Shown here: in pieces, positions 8,111 to 16,616 of the stretch
Position numbering within the stretch: position 1 is the stretch's first letter
How the letters are laid out: each line of letters starts with the position of its first letter
Assembly (NCBI RefSeq): GCF_014205015.1
Contig: NZ_JACHMO010000001.1
Span: forward strand, 5,642,001 to 5,706,000
Origin: Saccharothrix ecbatanensis
Lineage (GTDB): Bacteria; Actinomycetota; Actinomycetes; Mycobacteriales; Pseudonocardiaceae
Reading direction: 5' to 3'
DNA length: 64,000 bases
Position numbers and translations under genes: made by a program
Notes under the pieces: model-generated
Told to the model about the DNA's origin: nothing
Databases searched by the model: none
What the model saw: the letters and a program-made list of their open reading frames with translations, nothing else

Positions 8111-10953
8111 GTGGTGGCGCGGGCGCGGGCCAGGCGTTCGCGCACCTGGTCCGACTCCTGGGCGTTCAGCTCGGTGAACAGCGCGAGCGCGCGCTGCCAG
8201 TGCGCCACCGCGCCGGGCAGCCCCAGCCGGTCGAACACGGTCGCCAGCCGGTCGTGCGCCATCGCCTGGTGGTACGGGCTCGCGGCGGCCGAGGCGACCG
8301 ACAGCGCGGTGCGCGCCGACGCCAGCGCCTCGCCCTCCTCACCCGACTCCAGCAGCACCACCGCGAGGTCCGTGTGGCAGGTCGACTCACCGCACTGCTC
8401 GCCGACCTCCCGGTACATCGTCACCGCCGCCCGCAGCCACGTCTTGGCGTCGTCGTACCGCTTGGAGGACAGGTGCAGCAGCCCGAGGTTGTGGTGGGCG
8501 TTCGCCTCGGCCCACCGCGACCCGGCGGACCGGCTGACGTCCAGCGCCTCCCGGTACGACGCCTCCGACTCGTCCAGCCGGCCCAGGAACGCCAGCATGT
8601 CGGCGACCGTCGTCAACGCCCTGGCCTGCGCGTTCAGGTCACCCGACGCGCGCGCCACGTCCAGCGCCTCGCGGTGCCGGACCAGCGACTCGTCCATCCG
8701 CTGGAACTGGGCCAGCACGATGCCCAGGTTGAACAGCATCACGAACTTCGCCTCGGGGTCACCCAGCGTGGTGGCCGCCTCCAGCGCGGCCTCCGTCGTC
8801 CGCAGCCACGTCGTCCGGTCCGCCCGCAGCCACAGGAACCGCGACAGCGTGTACGGCAGCTGCCACGCGTGCACCGGCCATTCCGGGGCCGCGGCGGGTG
8901 CGGCGGCCAACTCCGCGGCGGCGATGATGTTGCCCTGCTCGGCGTCCAGCCAGGCGGTCGCGGCGGCCGGACCGGACAGCTTCGGCAGCTCCACCGGCAC
9001 GTGCTCGGGCGCCACCCGCACGCTCCCGCGCCCCACCGGCAGCTGACCGTCGGCGAGGTCCGCGCAGTGCAGGTAGAAGTCCAGCATCCGGCCGGTCGCC
9101 TCGCGCCGGACGTCAGCCGGCAGTTCGGCGGCCAACGTCCGGGTGTAGACGCGCACCAGGTCGTGCGCCCCGTACCGGCCGGGCTCGTTCACCGACAGCA
9201 GGTTCGCCGCCGTCAACGCGTCCAGCGCGCGCTGCGCCTCGCCGACCCGCACCCGTGCCATGGCGGCCACCACGAACGCCGTCACGTCCGGGCCGGGGTG
9301 CAGGCCCAGCAACGCCAACAGCCGTGCGGGCAACGGCGACAGCGCCCGGCGTGACGCGTCCAGCGCCGCGCGGACCGTCGAGTCCTCGTCCTCCAGGCCC
9401 AGAGCCGCCAACCGGCCGTGCTCGTCGTCCAGCTCGGCCACGAGTTCGGCGACCCGCAACGTCGGCGCGACCGCCAGCCGGGCCGCCGCGATCCGCAGCG
9501 CCAGCGGCAGGCCGTCGCACAGCACGGCCAACCGGCGCAGCGCGGCGGCCTCCGTCCCGTCCCGACCGGCGATCCGGCCCACCACGGCCACCGACGCGTC
9601 CACGTCCAGCATGTCCAGCTCGACCAGCCGTGCCTCGGCGTGCGCGACCAGGCCGACCAACCGCCGGCGGGACGTCACCACGACGCACGACGGCGGGCCG
9701 GGCAGCAGCGGCAGCAGTTCGGTCGAGCCGCGGGCGTTGTCCAGCATCACCACCATGCGGCGGTCCGCGATGAGGGTCCGGAACAGCGCCGAACGCTCCT
9801 CCGCGGTGACCGGGATGTCCGGTGACGGCACGCCCAGCGTGCGCAGGAACCGGCTCAGCACCTCGCCCGCGCCCAGCGGCTCCTGGTTCGGGTCGTAGCC
9901 GTGCAGGTCGACGTACAGCTGGCCGTCCGGGAAGTCCTCGCGGACGGTCTGCGCCCAGTGCAGGGCGAGCGCCGTCTTGCCCACGCCCGCCGGGCCGGTG
10001 ACCACGAGCACCAGGCCGCCGTCTTGGTGCGCGGCCAGCAGTCCGTCCAGCTTCTTCAGCTCGTCGTCGCGGCCGATCAGGGTCGCCGAGGCGCGCGGCA
10101 GCTGTGCGGGCGTGATGGCGGGCGCCGACTCCCCCACGGGGCGCAGCGTCATCGGCCGGGTCGGGCGCTCGGGTTCGGGGTTCTCGCCGGACAGCACGGC
10201 CTGCTGGAGTTTGCGCAACTCCGGGCCGGGCTCGACGCCCAGCTCGTCGATCAGCACCCGGCGTGCCTCGCGGTAGACGCCCAACGCCTCGGCCTGCCGT
10301 CCCGCTTGGCACAGGGCCCGCATCAGCAGGCCGTGGCCGCGTTCGCGGAGCGGGTGTTCGCCGACGAGCGTGGTCAGGGACGGCACCAGCTCCGCGCCGC
10401 GGCCGATCAACAGCAGCAGCTCGGCCCGTTCCTCCAGCACCGCGAGCCTGCGTTCCGCCAGCCGGCCGCGCTCGACCTCGGCGAACAGTCCGGCGACGCC
10501 GCCCAGCGGTTCACCGCGCCAGAGGCTCAGGGCGTCGTCCAGCGTGGTGGCCGCCGCGACCAGGTCACCGGTGGAGCGGAGCCGTGCGGCCGTCGCCACA
10601 CCGCGTTCGAACTCGTCCAGGTCGACCGCGTTCGGGTCGACGCGCAGGAGGTAGCCGTCACCGACGGAGGTCAGCAGCTCGGCCGGTGCGCGCCGTGCCC
10701 GCCGTGGCTCCAGCGCGCGTCTGAGTCCGGCGACGTAGGTCTGGACGAGGTTGACCGCGCTGCTGGGCGTGTTGTCGCCCCAGACCGCCTCGATGATCTG
10801 GCCCCGGTTGACGGGGGTGTTGCGGGCGAGCAGCAGCACCGCCAGGACGGCACGCTGCTTGGCGGCGCCGAGGTCGACCTCCCCGCCGCCGCGCACCGCC
10901 CGGAGAAGGCCGAGCACCTCGAACCGCAAGCGCTCTCCGCCGCCGTCTGCCAC
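8101..10953 (-). CDS. AfsR/SARP-family regulator (wHTH, BTAD, NB-ARC, TPR)
   Basis: 950 residues in the AfsR order. An OmpR-like winged helix (about 8-100, with the AVLAVLLLARNTPV segment) is followed by a BTAD domain (to about 250, ending in DELGVEPGPELRKLQQAVL). Then come an NB-ARC ATPase with Walker A TGPAGVGKTAL and a Walker-B-like MVVMLDNARG, and C-terminal tetratricopeptide repeats. Such proteins act as nutrient- or stress-linked activators of specialised metabolism. GTG start at 10953 is preceded by AAGGA seven bases upstream. It stands alone, with no biosynthetic cluster beside it. Its stop codon is part of a 15-bp tandem repeat. Target genes unknown. Confidence 0.93.
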   Translation of the reverse strand: MADGGGERLRFEVLGLLRAVRGGGEVDLGAAKQRAVLAVLLLARNTPVNRGQIIEAVWGDNTPSSAVNLVQTYVAGLRRALEPRRARRAPAELLTSVGDGYLLRVDPNAVDLDEFERGVATAARLRSTGDLVAAATTLDDALSLWRGEPLGGVAGLFAEVERGRLAERRLAVLEERAELLLLIGRGAELVPSLTTLVGEHPLRERGHGLLMRALCQAGRQAEALGVYREARRVLIDELGVEPGPELRKLQQAVLSGENPEPERPTRPMTLRPVGESAPAITPAQLPRASATLIGRDDELKKLDGLLAAHQDGGLVLVVTGPAGVGKTALALHWAQTVREDFPDGQLYVDLHGYDPNQEPLGAGEVLSRFLRTLGVPSPDIPVTAEERSALFRTLIADRRMVVMLDNARGSTELLPLLPGPPSCVVVTSRRRLVGLVAHAEARLVELDMLDVDASVAVVGRIAGRDGTEAAALRRLAVLCDGLPLALRIAAARLAVAPTLRVAELVAELDDEHGRLAALGLEDEDSTVRAALDASRRALSPLPARLLALLGLHPGPDVTAFVVAAMARVRVGEAQRALDALTAANLLSVNEPGRYGAHDLVRVYTRTLAAELPADVRREATGRMLDFYLHCADLADGQLPVGRGSVRVAPEHVPVELPKLSGPAAATAWLDAEQGNIIAAAELAAAPAAAPEWPVHAWQLPYTLSRFLWLRADRTTWLRTTEAALEAATTLGDPEAKFVMLFNLGIVLAQFQRMDESLVRHREALDVARASGDLNAQARALTTVADMLAFLGRLDESEASYREALDVSRSAGSRWAEANAHHNLGLLHLSSKRYDDAKTWLRAAVTMYREVGEQCGESTCHTDLAVVLLESGEEGEALASARTALSVASAAASPYHQAMAHDRLATVFDRLGLPGAVAHWQRALALFTELNAQESDQVRERLARARATTAV

Positions 10954-11131
10954 CGACCGTTCCTTCGCCGAAAGTCGAAGCCCACGAAGGAGCCCAGGAG
11001 ATCACTTCAGTGGGGCTCCAGTCGTCCTGTAGCCGCATTCTTACGCTAAGCGTGTCCGATCAACCACACAGGGCGAACCCAGGTGCGGCAGGTTGGGCCA
11101 GACAGCGGAACATCCGCTGCTCTCCATGAAC

Positions 11132-11198
11132 GACGAGGGCAGGCCGGCGTGCAAGGGGCATCCAGCCCGCGGCGGCGGAACGCCGGCCCGCCCTCGTC
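11132..11198. other. Long GC-rich hairpin in the 10954-11535 intergenic gap
   Basis: GACGAGGGCAGGCCGGCG (11132-11149) and CGCCGGCCCGCCCTCGTC (11181-11198) pair at 17 of 18 positions around a 31-nt loop. It is part of a 270-bp non-coding stretch upstream of the SARP-like gene. No T-rich tail is seen on either strand, so it could be a terminator or part of a structured RNA. Confidence 0.5.
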
Positions 11199-11262
11199 CC
11201 CTTCTCCACCCGGAGACGGGCCGTCCGGTAGGGGACGACCCACCTCCTTGCCCTCCCCCAGT

Positions 11263-11309
11263 TGAAGGGGCCGCGTCCGGGATCCGAACCCCCGCACACG
11301 GCCCCTTCA
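11263..11309. other. Second hairpin in the same gap
   Basis: TGAAGGGGCCG (11263-11273) pairs perfectly with CGGCCCCTTCA (11299-11309) around a 25-nt loop that contains CGGGATCCGAACCCCCG. The loop faintly resembles a tRNA T-arm read on the minus strand, but no D or anticodon arm exists between the stems. Probably a terminator-like structure or part of an RNA element. Confidence 0.45.
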
Positions 11310-11320
11310 GCCTTTCCCCG

Positions 11321-11530
11321 CGCGCGAGTCGAACACTCAGGTCCCGCGTGTCGAACCTCCAGACCCCGTGAGTCCTACGTTCAGGACCCGTGAGTCCTAC
11401 GTTCGGAACCCCCGAGTTCAACGCTCAGTACAAGATCGACTGTTCTGAGCGTTGAATTCGGGGGTCCTGAACGTAGGACACGGTGGTCCTGAACGTACGA
11501 CTCGCGCGTTCTGAACGTAGGACTCACGCG
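11321..11530. repeat. Modular palindromic intergenic element, copy 2
   Basis: Same unit vocabulary as at 1938. Left arm: GAGTCGAACACTCAG, GTGTCGAACCTCCAG, two GTGAGTCCTACGTTC units and GAGTTCAACGCTCAG. After a 16-nt loop come CTGAGCGTTGAATTC and three GAACGTAGGACTCAC-type units. The middle one (GAACGTACGACTCGCG) is a hybrid of two unit types. It ends 6 bp after the DedA stop codon. Confidence 0.85.
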
Positions 11531-11535
11531 GAGGG

Positions 11536-12183
11536 TTAGGCGACTTCTTCGAGTTCGCGGGGCTCGGTGGCCTTGGACGCGGCGCGACGACGGCGCAGCA
11601 CCACCACGACGCCGACCACGATCGCGACGGCCATCAGGACCCACATCACACCGTTGAACACGGACTCGATGTACTTCGCCGACGCGCCCGCCGCCGACCC
11701 GATCCCGATGTGCAACGCCGACCAGCTCACCGCACCCGCGATCGAAGCGGGCAGGAACCGGCGGTACTCCAGCTTCGACGCACCCGCCGACGCCGGCACC
11801 AACGTCCGCACCACCGGCATGAACCGGGCGAAGAACACCGCCCACGCACCACGCCGGCGCAGCAACGCCCCCGCTTTGTCCCAGTGCTCCTGACCGATCT
11901 TGCGCACGATCTTGCTCTCACGCAGCCGGTCGCCGTACTTGCGCCCCAGGAAGTAGCCGATGCTGTCACCGGCCACCGCGCACACCGACACCACGAGCCA
12001 CATCACCAGGAACCGCGGCACGGTCGTCACCGTGGTGGCCGCCAACAGCAGCGCGCTCTCCCCCGGTGCGATGAACCCCACGCCCAGCGTGCACTCGGCC
12101 AACGTCAACGCGCCCGTCACCGCCAGCACGGCGGGTTGGGGCAGACCGGCGAGCCCTTCCAAGGCGTCGGTCAGCAATGCCAT
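11536..12183 (-). CDS. DedA family membrane protein (SNARE-associated/VTT domain)
   Basis: 215 residues with four to five hydrophobic segments, of the DedA family, whose members help translocate lipid carriers or phospholipids across the membrane. Family signatures present: the GFIAPGESALLLAA region near residues 35-50, and the charged re-entrant motif FFARFMPVVRTLVPASAG (about 115-132) with its conserved Arg and Pro. A final TM helix near 180-200 precedes a charged tail ending RELEEVA. ATG at 12183 has GGGGGA upstream. Single gene; exact substrate unknown. Confidence 0.93.
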   Translation of the reverse strand: MALLTDALEGLAGLPQPAVLAVTGALTLAECTLGVGFIAPGESALLLAATTVTTVPRFLVMWLVVSVCAVAGDSIGYFLGRKYGDRLRESKIVRKIGQEHWDKAGALLRRRGAWAVFFARFMPVVRTLVPASAGASKLEYRRFLPASIAGAVSWSALHIGIGSAAGASAKYIESVFNGVMWVLMAVAIVVGVVVVLRRRRAASKATEPRELEEVA

Positions 12184-12333
12184 GGTTCATCCCCCTGTGG
12201 ATCATGACGTGTGGATCATGAGCGAGCACCGGAGTGCAGGCTAAGGGGAGTCCACCGCGAAGTCACCGCCGGGCACATCCGACCGAGGACTGACCGGCCA
12301 CCAGACCACGGTCGTACAGATCCGTGACAGAAG

Positions 12334-12374
12334 TCGGGGACGTGCCCTAGGGAAACCCTGGGGAACGTCCCCGA
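12334..12374. terminator. Hairpin downstream of the DUF397 gene
   Basis: TCGGGGACGT (12334-12343) pairs perfectly with ACGTCCCCGA (12365-12374). An inner AGGG/CCCT stem sits inside the loop. It lies 25 bp beyond the minus-strand DUF397 stop, so probably its terminator. Confidence 0.6.
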
Positions 12375-12398
12375 ACAGCAGACCGCAGAACGATTTCC

Positions 12399-12590
12399 TC
12401 AGCGCGGGTCGATCACACCGTTCTTCGCCGTGCCGACGAATCGGACCCACGGCGTGGCGCCGAAGTCCAACTCGCCGCCGGTCGGGTTCTTCGAATCACG
12501 CACACCGGCGCCGGTCGGGTCGAGCGCTATTTCCACGCACTCCGGACCACCCGCCGACGACCGCGTGCTCTTGCGCCATTCCCGTTGCAT
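12399..12590 (-). CDS. DUF397 domain protein
   Basis: 63-residue protein almost entirely made of a DUF397 domain: the opening EWRKSTRSSAGGPECVEIA and the downstream GVRDSKNPTGGELDF and WVRFVGTAKNG segments are diagnostic. Its partner, an XRE/DUF5753 regulator, ends 18 bp upstream on the same strand, the standard pairing in actinomycetes (WhiJ/AbaA-like systems). The pair has been compared to toxin-antitoxin modules and influences development in Streptomyces; here that role is inferred by family. The downstream hairpin probably ends the transcript. Confidence 0.93.
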   Translation of the reverse strand: MQREWRKSTRSSAGGPECVEIALDPTGAGVRDSKNPTGGELDFGATPWVRFVGTAKNGVIDPR

Positions 12591-12608
12591 GGCAATTCAC
12601 CCCGGTTC

Positions 12609-13457
12609 TCAACCGAGCTCGCGCGCCACCCTCCCGATCAGCGCGGACGACGCGGCCGGGTCGAGCGATTCCGCGCAGAGCCGCGCGAACATGTCGGCAT
12701 ACCTGACGACGTCCGACTGCTGCTCCAAATAGACGTCGCCATGCGTGCTTTCGATGTATACCACGTCCGGATCAAGGTGCTCGGGAAACGTCAGGATCAC
12801 GAACGGGCCGTCCATCGCGGCATGTCCGCCGGACTCGAAAGAGACAACCTGAAGGGTGATATTCGGCAGTTCCCCGACTTCACCGAGTCGCCGCAACTGC
12901 TCGGCCATCACCTCCCTGCCGCCGACCAGCCGACGCAAGGCGGCTTCGTCGATCACCACGTGCAAGCGCAGCGGGTCGTCCTCCACCAGCAACGCCTGCC
13001 GCGCCTTGCGCAACTCCACCCGCCGGTCCACCTCGGCGGGCGCGGCGTCGGGCAGCACCTCGCGGATCAACGCCCTCGTGTACGCCTCGCACTGGAGCAG
13101 GCCGGGCACCATCAACCCCTGATAGGTGCGCGCCGACTCGGCGTCCGCCTCGAACCCGACGTAACGGCCGGGCGCGATATCGCCGAACTCATCCCACCAA
13201 GCCTTGCGCCGCGCCTCACGGGCCAATTGCACGAGCTCCTCCAGCGTCACCGGATCGGCCCCGTAGACCGCGAGCAGGTCACGGGCGTCGCGCGGCGTGA
13301 CGCCGACCCGCCCGGTCTCGATACGGCTGATCTTGGAGGCCGAGCACTCCAACCGCTCGCCGACCTCATCGATCGTCAGGCCGGCCGCTTCACGCAATCT
13401 GCGCAATTCGCTGACCAGTCGACGCTTGCGCAGCGTCGGGCTGCTGCCCCGTGCCAT
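12609..13457 (-). CDS. WhiJ-like XRE family regulator with DUF5753 domain
   Basis: 282 residues. N-terminal XRE helix-turn-helix (about residues 12-65, with LRREAAGLTIDEVGERL-type spacing and SKISRIETGRVGVT) is followed by the DUF5753 ligand- or partner-binding domain (about 100-278: the ARTYQGLMVPGLLQ segment, the E-LRKARQALL block and the final RYADMFARLCAESLDP). I chose the ATG at 13457, which has GGGAAGG eight bases upstream. It forms an operon with the DUF397 gene and is divergent from the small CxxC protein gene at 13633. Such regulators sense developmental or stress cues; no target is identifiable. Confidence 0.93.
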   Translation of the reverse strand: MARGSSPTLRKRRLVSELRRLREAAGLTIDEVGERLECSASKISRIETGRVGVTPRDARDLLAVYGADPVTLEELVQLAREARRKAWWDEFGDIAPGRYVGFEADAESARTYQGLMVPGLLQCEAYTRALIREVLPDAAPAEVDRRVELRKARQALLVEDDPLRLHVVIDEAALRRLVGGREVMAEQLRRLGEVGELPNITLQVVSFESGGHAAMDGPFVILTFPEHLDPDVVYIESTHGDVYLEQQSDVVRYADMFARLCAESLDPAASSALIGRVARELG

Positions 13458-13632
13458 CCGTTTGCCTTCCCATTCGGTGACCTCCAGCCCTTGCGGCAAA
13501 GCACAGTCTGTGGCCCGGCGACAACGGCGCAAAGCGACGTCATCCATTCGTGTAGTGCAACTTGCAGTCGGCCGGATGCGGTAAGAGGCTGCGTGGAGCA
13601 CGGCCCATCCAGTCAGGGAAGGAGCGCCGAAG

Positions 13633-13947
13633 GTGTCCGTCACCGTCTTCAGCCAGCTCGACAGGTCCCTCCACGAGCACCTGGCCACGCTGGTACGCCT
13701 GGCGTCGACCGGTGACGACGAGACCGCGGTCGAACTGGCCCGCTGCGAACTGCCCCGCGTGGTCGCGGCCGTCAAGGCGTTGCTGGACGAGCACACCCCG
13801 GACGAGCATGGCCGCTGCCCCACCTGCCGGACCCGCAGGTGGAGCCGCCGACTGCCGTCACCGTGCCGCGCCTACCTCGGGGCGCAGTTGTGTTTGATGG
13901 CCGTGTTGGATGGCCGCTGCTCCGCAGACGGCGGGCTCGGTCGCTGA
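13633..13947 (+). CDS. Small CxxC-containing protein next to the XRE/DUF397 pair
   Basis: 104 residues, GTG start at 13633. N-terminal half helical (FSQLDRSLHEHLATLV). In the middle is a probable metal site CPTCRTRRW, with later Cys at RSLPSPC-like and LGAQLC positions. Homologous small proteins with the HGRCPxCRT pattern commonly sit divergently from XRE/DUF397 pairs in Pseudonocardiaceae as I recall them, so it may belong to the same module. No enzymatic motif seen; function unknown. The XRE-side intergenic region holds TGCA-ACT-TGCA (about 13557-13567), a possible shared operator. Confidence 0.75.
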   Translation: MSVTVFSQLDRSLHEHLATLVRLASTGDDETAVELARCELPRVVAAVKALLDEHTPDEHGRCPTCRTRRWSRRLPSPCRAYLGAQLCLMAVLDGRCSADGGLGR

Positions 13948-14015
13948 CTGAGTTCGATTTGCCGCTCCGCGGCGGCAGACCGCTCGTGGTCCGGATTCGA
14001 TCTCGTGGGCGGCGG

Positions 14016-16220
14016 TTATACGCAGACTGGTTCCAGGCCGTCGCGTTCCGGGTCCACCAGGTAGACGCGGGCGGCTGAGATGTCGAAGTACATGCCCACC
14101 AGTCGCAGGGACCGCGTCGTCACGGCCTCGCGCACGCTTGGGTAGGTCAGCAGGTTGTCCAGCTGTTGCGCGACGTTCGCCACCGCCAGTCGGTCCACCA
14201 CCGGCAGGTCCGACTCGGTCGCGTGGAACCGGACGAGGCTCGGCTCGACGCCCTTCAGCCACGCGTGCAGCCGCGTGCCGGGCCGGGTCGAACCGTGCAC
14301 CACGGCCTTCATCGCGCCGCAGTCCGAGTGCCCGCACACCGCGATCGTCCCGACGTTCAGCACCTCCACCGCGTACTCGATCGCCGCGCCGACCGAGTCC
14401 TCGCCGTCCATCGGCACCAGGTTGCCGATGTTGCGCACGCAGAACAGGTCACCCGGCCCGCTGGTGGTGATCAGGTTGGGCACCACGCGGGAGTCGGCAC
14501 ACGTGATGAACAGCTGCCGCGGGCGTTGGCCCCGCGCGGCGAGCTCCGACAGGAACGGGCGGACCAGCGGCGCGGTGGTGCGCTCGAACTCGCGCATCCC
14601 GCGGATCATGGGGTCGACGTCCATGCGCTGCCGGGGCAGGGTCACGGCGTGCCGGCGCTGCCAGTGCGACCACGGCGCGAACCACCTCGGCAACGGCGAC
14701 AGCGGAGTCTTGCGCAGCGCCGGGATCCCCTTGGTGGCCTTGCTGAACCACGTGTCGTGCACCTCGTCCACCTCGACGTGCCCGCCCAGCCGCTCGTAAC
14801 CGACGCGCCAGTCGTCGATCGCCTCGTACGCGCCGTGGTCGAGGAAGTCGATGTGCAGCTCCAGCACCACGCGCTGCCCCAACGGGATGGCACGCAGCCC
14901 GCGCACCAGCCGTCCGGCGCCGAGGAACACCAGCGAGCCGCGGATCACCACGCGCCACCCGTCCGCCTCGGGCTCGATGCGCACCGAGCTGCGGGTCAGC
15001 CGGTGCAGCGACCGCAGCGCCGCCACCGCGACACCGAGCAGGACGCCTTCCACCAGCCCGAGCGCCACGACACCGACCACGGTGACCGCGTACGCCGCGA
15101 ACTCACCGTGCCGCCACAGCGCACGCATCCGCCGGACGCTCACCAGCCGCGCGCCCACCACCAACAGCACACCCGCCAAGGCTGCCAACGGGATCAGCTC
15201 CAGCACCGACCCCAGTGCGAGCACGAACACCGCGATCCACACGCCGTGCAGCACGGTCGACGCACGGGTGCGGGCGCCCGCCGCGACGTTGGTCGAGCTG
15301 CGCGCGATCACCCCGGTCACCGGGAGTCCGCCGAGCGCGCCGGCGACCGCGTTGGCGGCGCCCTGGGCGATCAGCTCCCGGTCGAGGTCCGCGCGCGGCC
15401 CGTCGTGCAGCTTGTCCACGGCGACGGCCGACAGCAACGACTCGACGCTCGCCACCACGGCCACCGTGAGCACCGCGAACACGATCCCGGCGAAGCTGCC
15501 GGACGGCATCTGCGGCAGCACGACCTGGCCCAGCGGATCACCGGGCAGGTCGACCCGTGCCACGTCGAGGCCCAGCGCGGCCAGCGTCGCGATCAGCACC
15601 GCGACCAGCGGCGCGGGAACGAACGCGGCACGCGGCACGCGTGGCCAGAGCAGCAGCGCCGCCACGGTCAGCATGCCGACGAGCAGCGCGGACCACCGCA
15701 CGTCGGTGGTGAACAGCCTGGCGAGGTTGTCGAACACGGACGTGGCCGCCGTGCCTCCGAGGACGACGGCGACCTGGCCCAGCGCGATGCTCAGCCCGAT
15801 GCCGGCGAGCATCCCGTGCACCACCGCGGGCGACAGGGACAGCGCGGCCCGACCGATCCGGCTCAGCCCGAACACGATCTGCACGAGGCCGGCGGCGAGC
15901 GTGATGGCCGCCGTGGCCGCCCAGCCGTACTCGGCGATGATGCCCGCGGTGATCACCACCATGCCCGCCGCCGGCCCGCTGACCTGCAACGGCGCACCGG
16001 CCAACGCCCCCGCCACGACGCCGCCGACGACCGCGGAGATCAGCCCTGCCATCAGTGGAGCACCGGTCGCGGCGGCGATGCCGAGCGACAGCGGCACGGC
16101 GATCAGGAACACCACGACGGAGGCCGGCAGGTCGTGTCGGAGCACGGCGGCCAAGCCGCCCGGAGGACCGGCCGTGGTGTGCTCGCCGGCGTGGGACTTG
16201 TTGGGGCGTGGGCGGTTCAT
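14016..16220 (-). CDS. SulP-type anion transporter fused to a beta-carbonic anhydrase
   Basis: 734 residues. Residues about 20-400 form a SulP permease with 10 or more TM helices (SGPAAGMVVITAG and the GLPVTGVIARSSTNV motif). A degenerate STAS-like stretch follows (about 420-490, VLELHIDFLDHGAYEAID). The C-terminal 220 residues are a beta-carbonic anhydrase with the zinc ligands in ITCADSRVVP and VCGHSDCGAMK (Cys, Asp, His, Cys). The fusion suggests bicarbonate uptake coupled to interconversion with CO2, as inferred for similar bacterial fusions. Start ATG at 16220 has AAAGGA upstream; an upstream in-frame start lacks such a site. It converges with the CxxC gene. Confidence 0.93.
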   Translation of the reverse strand: MNRPRPNKSHAGEHTTAGPPGGLAAVLRHDLPASVVVFLIAVPLSLGIAAATGAPLMAGLISAVVGGVVAGALAGAPLQVSGPAAGMVVITAGIIAEYGWAATAAITLAAGLVQIVFGLSRIGRAALSLSPAVVHGMLAGIGLSIALGQVAVVLGGTAATSVFDNLARLFTTDVRWSALLVGMLTVAALLLWPRVPRAAFVPAPLVAVLIATLAALGLDVARVDLPGDPLGQVVLPQMPSGSFAGIVFAVLTVAVVASVESLLSAVAVDKLHDGPRADLDRELIAQGAANAVAGALGGLPVTGVIARSSTNVAAGARTRASTVLHGVWIAVFVLALGSVLELIPLAALAGVLLVVGARLVSVRRMRALWRHGEFAAYAVTVVGVVALGLVEGVLLGVAVAALRSLHRLTRSSVRIEPEADGWRVVIRGSLVFLGAGRLVRGLRAIPLGQRVVLELHIDFLDHGAYEAIDDWRVGYERLGGHVEVDEVHDTWFSKATKGIPALRKTPLSPLPRWFAPWSHWQRRHAVTLPRQRMDVDPMIRGMREFERTTAPLVRPFLSELAARGQRPRQLFITCADSRVVPNLITTSGPGDLFCVRNIGNLVPMDGEDSVGAAIEYAVEVLNVGTIAVCGHSDCGAMKAVVHGSTRPGTRLHAWLKGVEPSLVRFHATESDLPVVDRLAVANVAQQLDNLLTYPSVREAVTTRSLRLVGMYFDISAARVYLVDPERDGLEPVCV

Positions 16221-16616
16221 GTCAGGTCCTTTCGAGCGCAACGGGTCATCGCCCCGCACGAGGGCGCGGGGTGTCGTCGTTCGGGGAGGTGCCTACGGCC
16301 GCGCTAAGGGCGGCAGCGGCGGACGAGGCCAGCAGGCATCGAGTCCGGCGGATCGGCACTCGGCTCCGGCGCGGTGGTGAAGGTTTGCCACGGTGGCACC
16401 TCCGTGTCGGCACAGGGGACGTGTCGGCACAGCCCGCGTCGCACAGGTCGCGTCCACACCATAATGACGAGGATTTGGCCGATCTGACAGGCGTTCCACC
16501 CGGACGTGTTGATCAACGCCCGCTTCGTCACCCGAGGTGACGGCATTTACCCCCGACAGCGGGAAACCCCGCCACAGCCGACAGTCGGCCGTGACGGGGT
16601 CTCCGTGAAAATTCGC
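16221..16616. other. Intergenic gap between the SulP-CA gene and gnd
   Basis: About 400 bp with no convincing gene. The minus strand carries CATTAT near 16470, a possible -10 for the SulP-CA gene, which would imply a leader of about 250 nt. A short cysteine-containing reading frame (about 16304-16482) follows it, but lacks a good ribosome site and coding-like base composition. The right end holds the gnd terminator. Confidence 0.5.
16566..16601 (-). terminator. Terminator of gnd
   Basis: ACCCCG, CAC and GCCGA blocks (16566-16582) pair with TCGGC, GTG and CGGGGT (16585-16600), followed on the minus strand by TTTC. It lies 16 bp after the gnd stop codon. Confidence 0.7.

Noticed and set aside
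8027..9046. Repetitive protein from the 15-bp repeat
   Set aside because: The CQTAG-like repeat is just the translated DNA repeat on the wrong strand.
11263..11309. tRNA gene on the minus strand
   Set aside because: Acceptor-like stem and T-arm-like loop, but too short and without D or anticodon arms.
16304..16546. Short Cys-containing leader peptide before the SulP-CA gene
   Set aside because: Does not match the known cysteine leader pattern, lacks a ribosome site and good coding composition.
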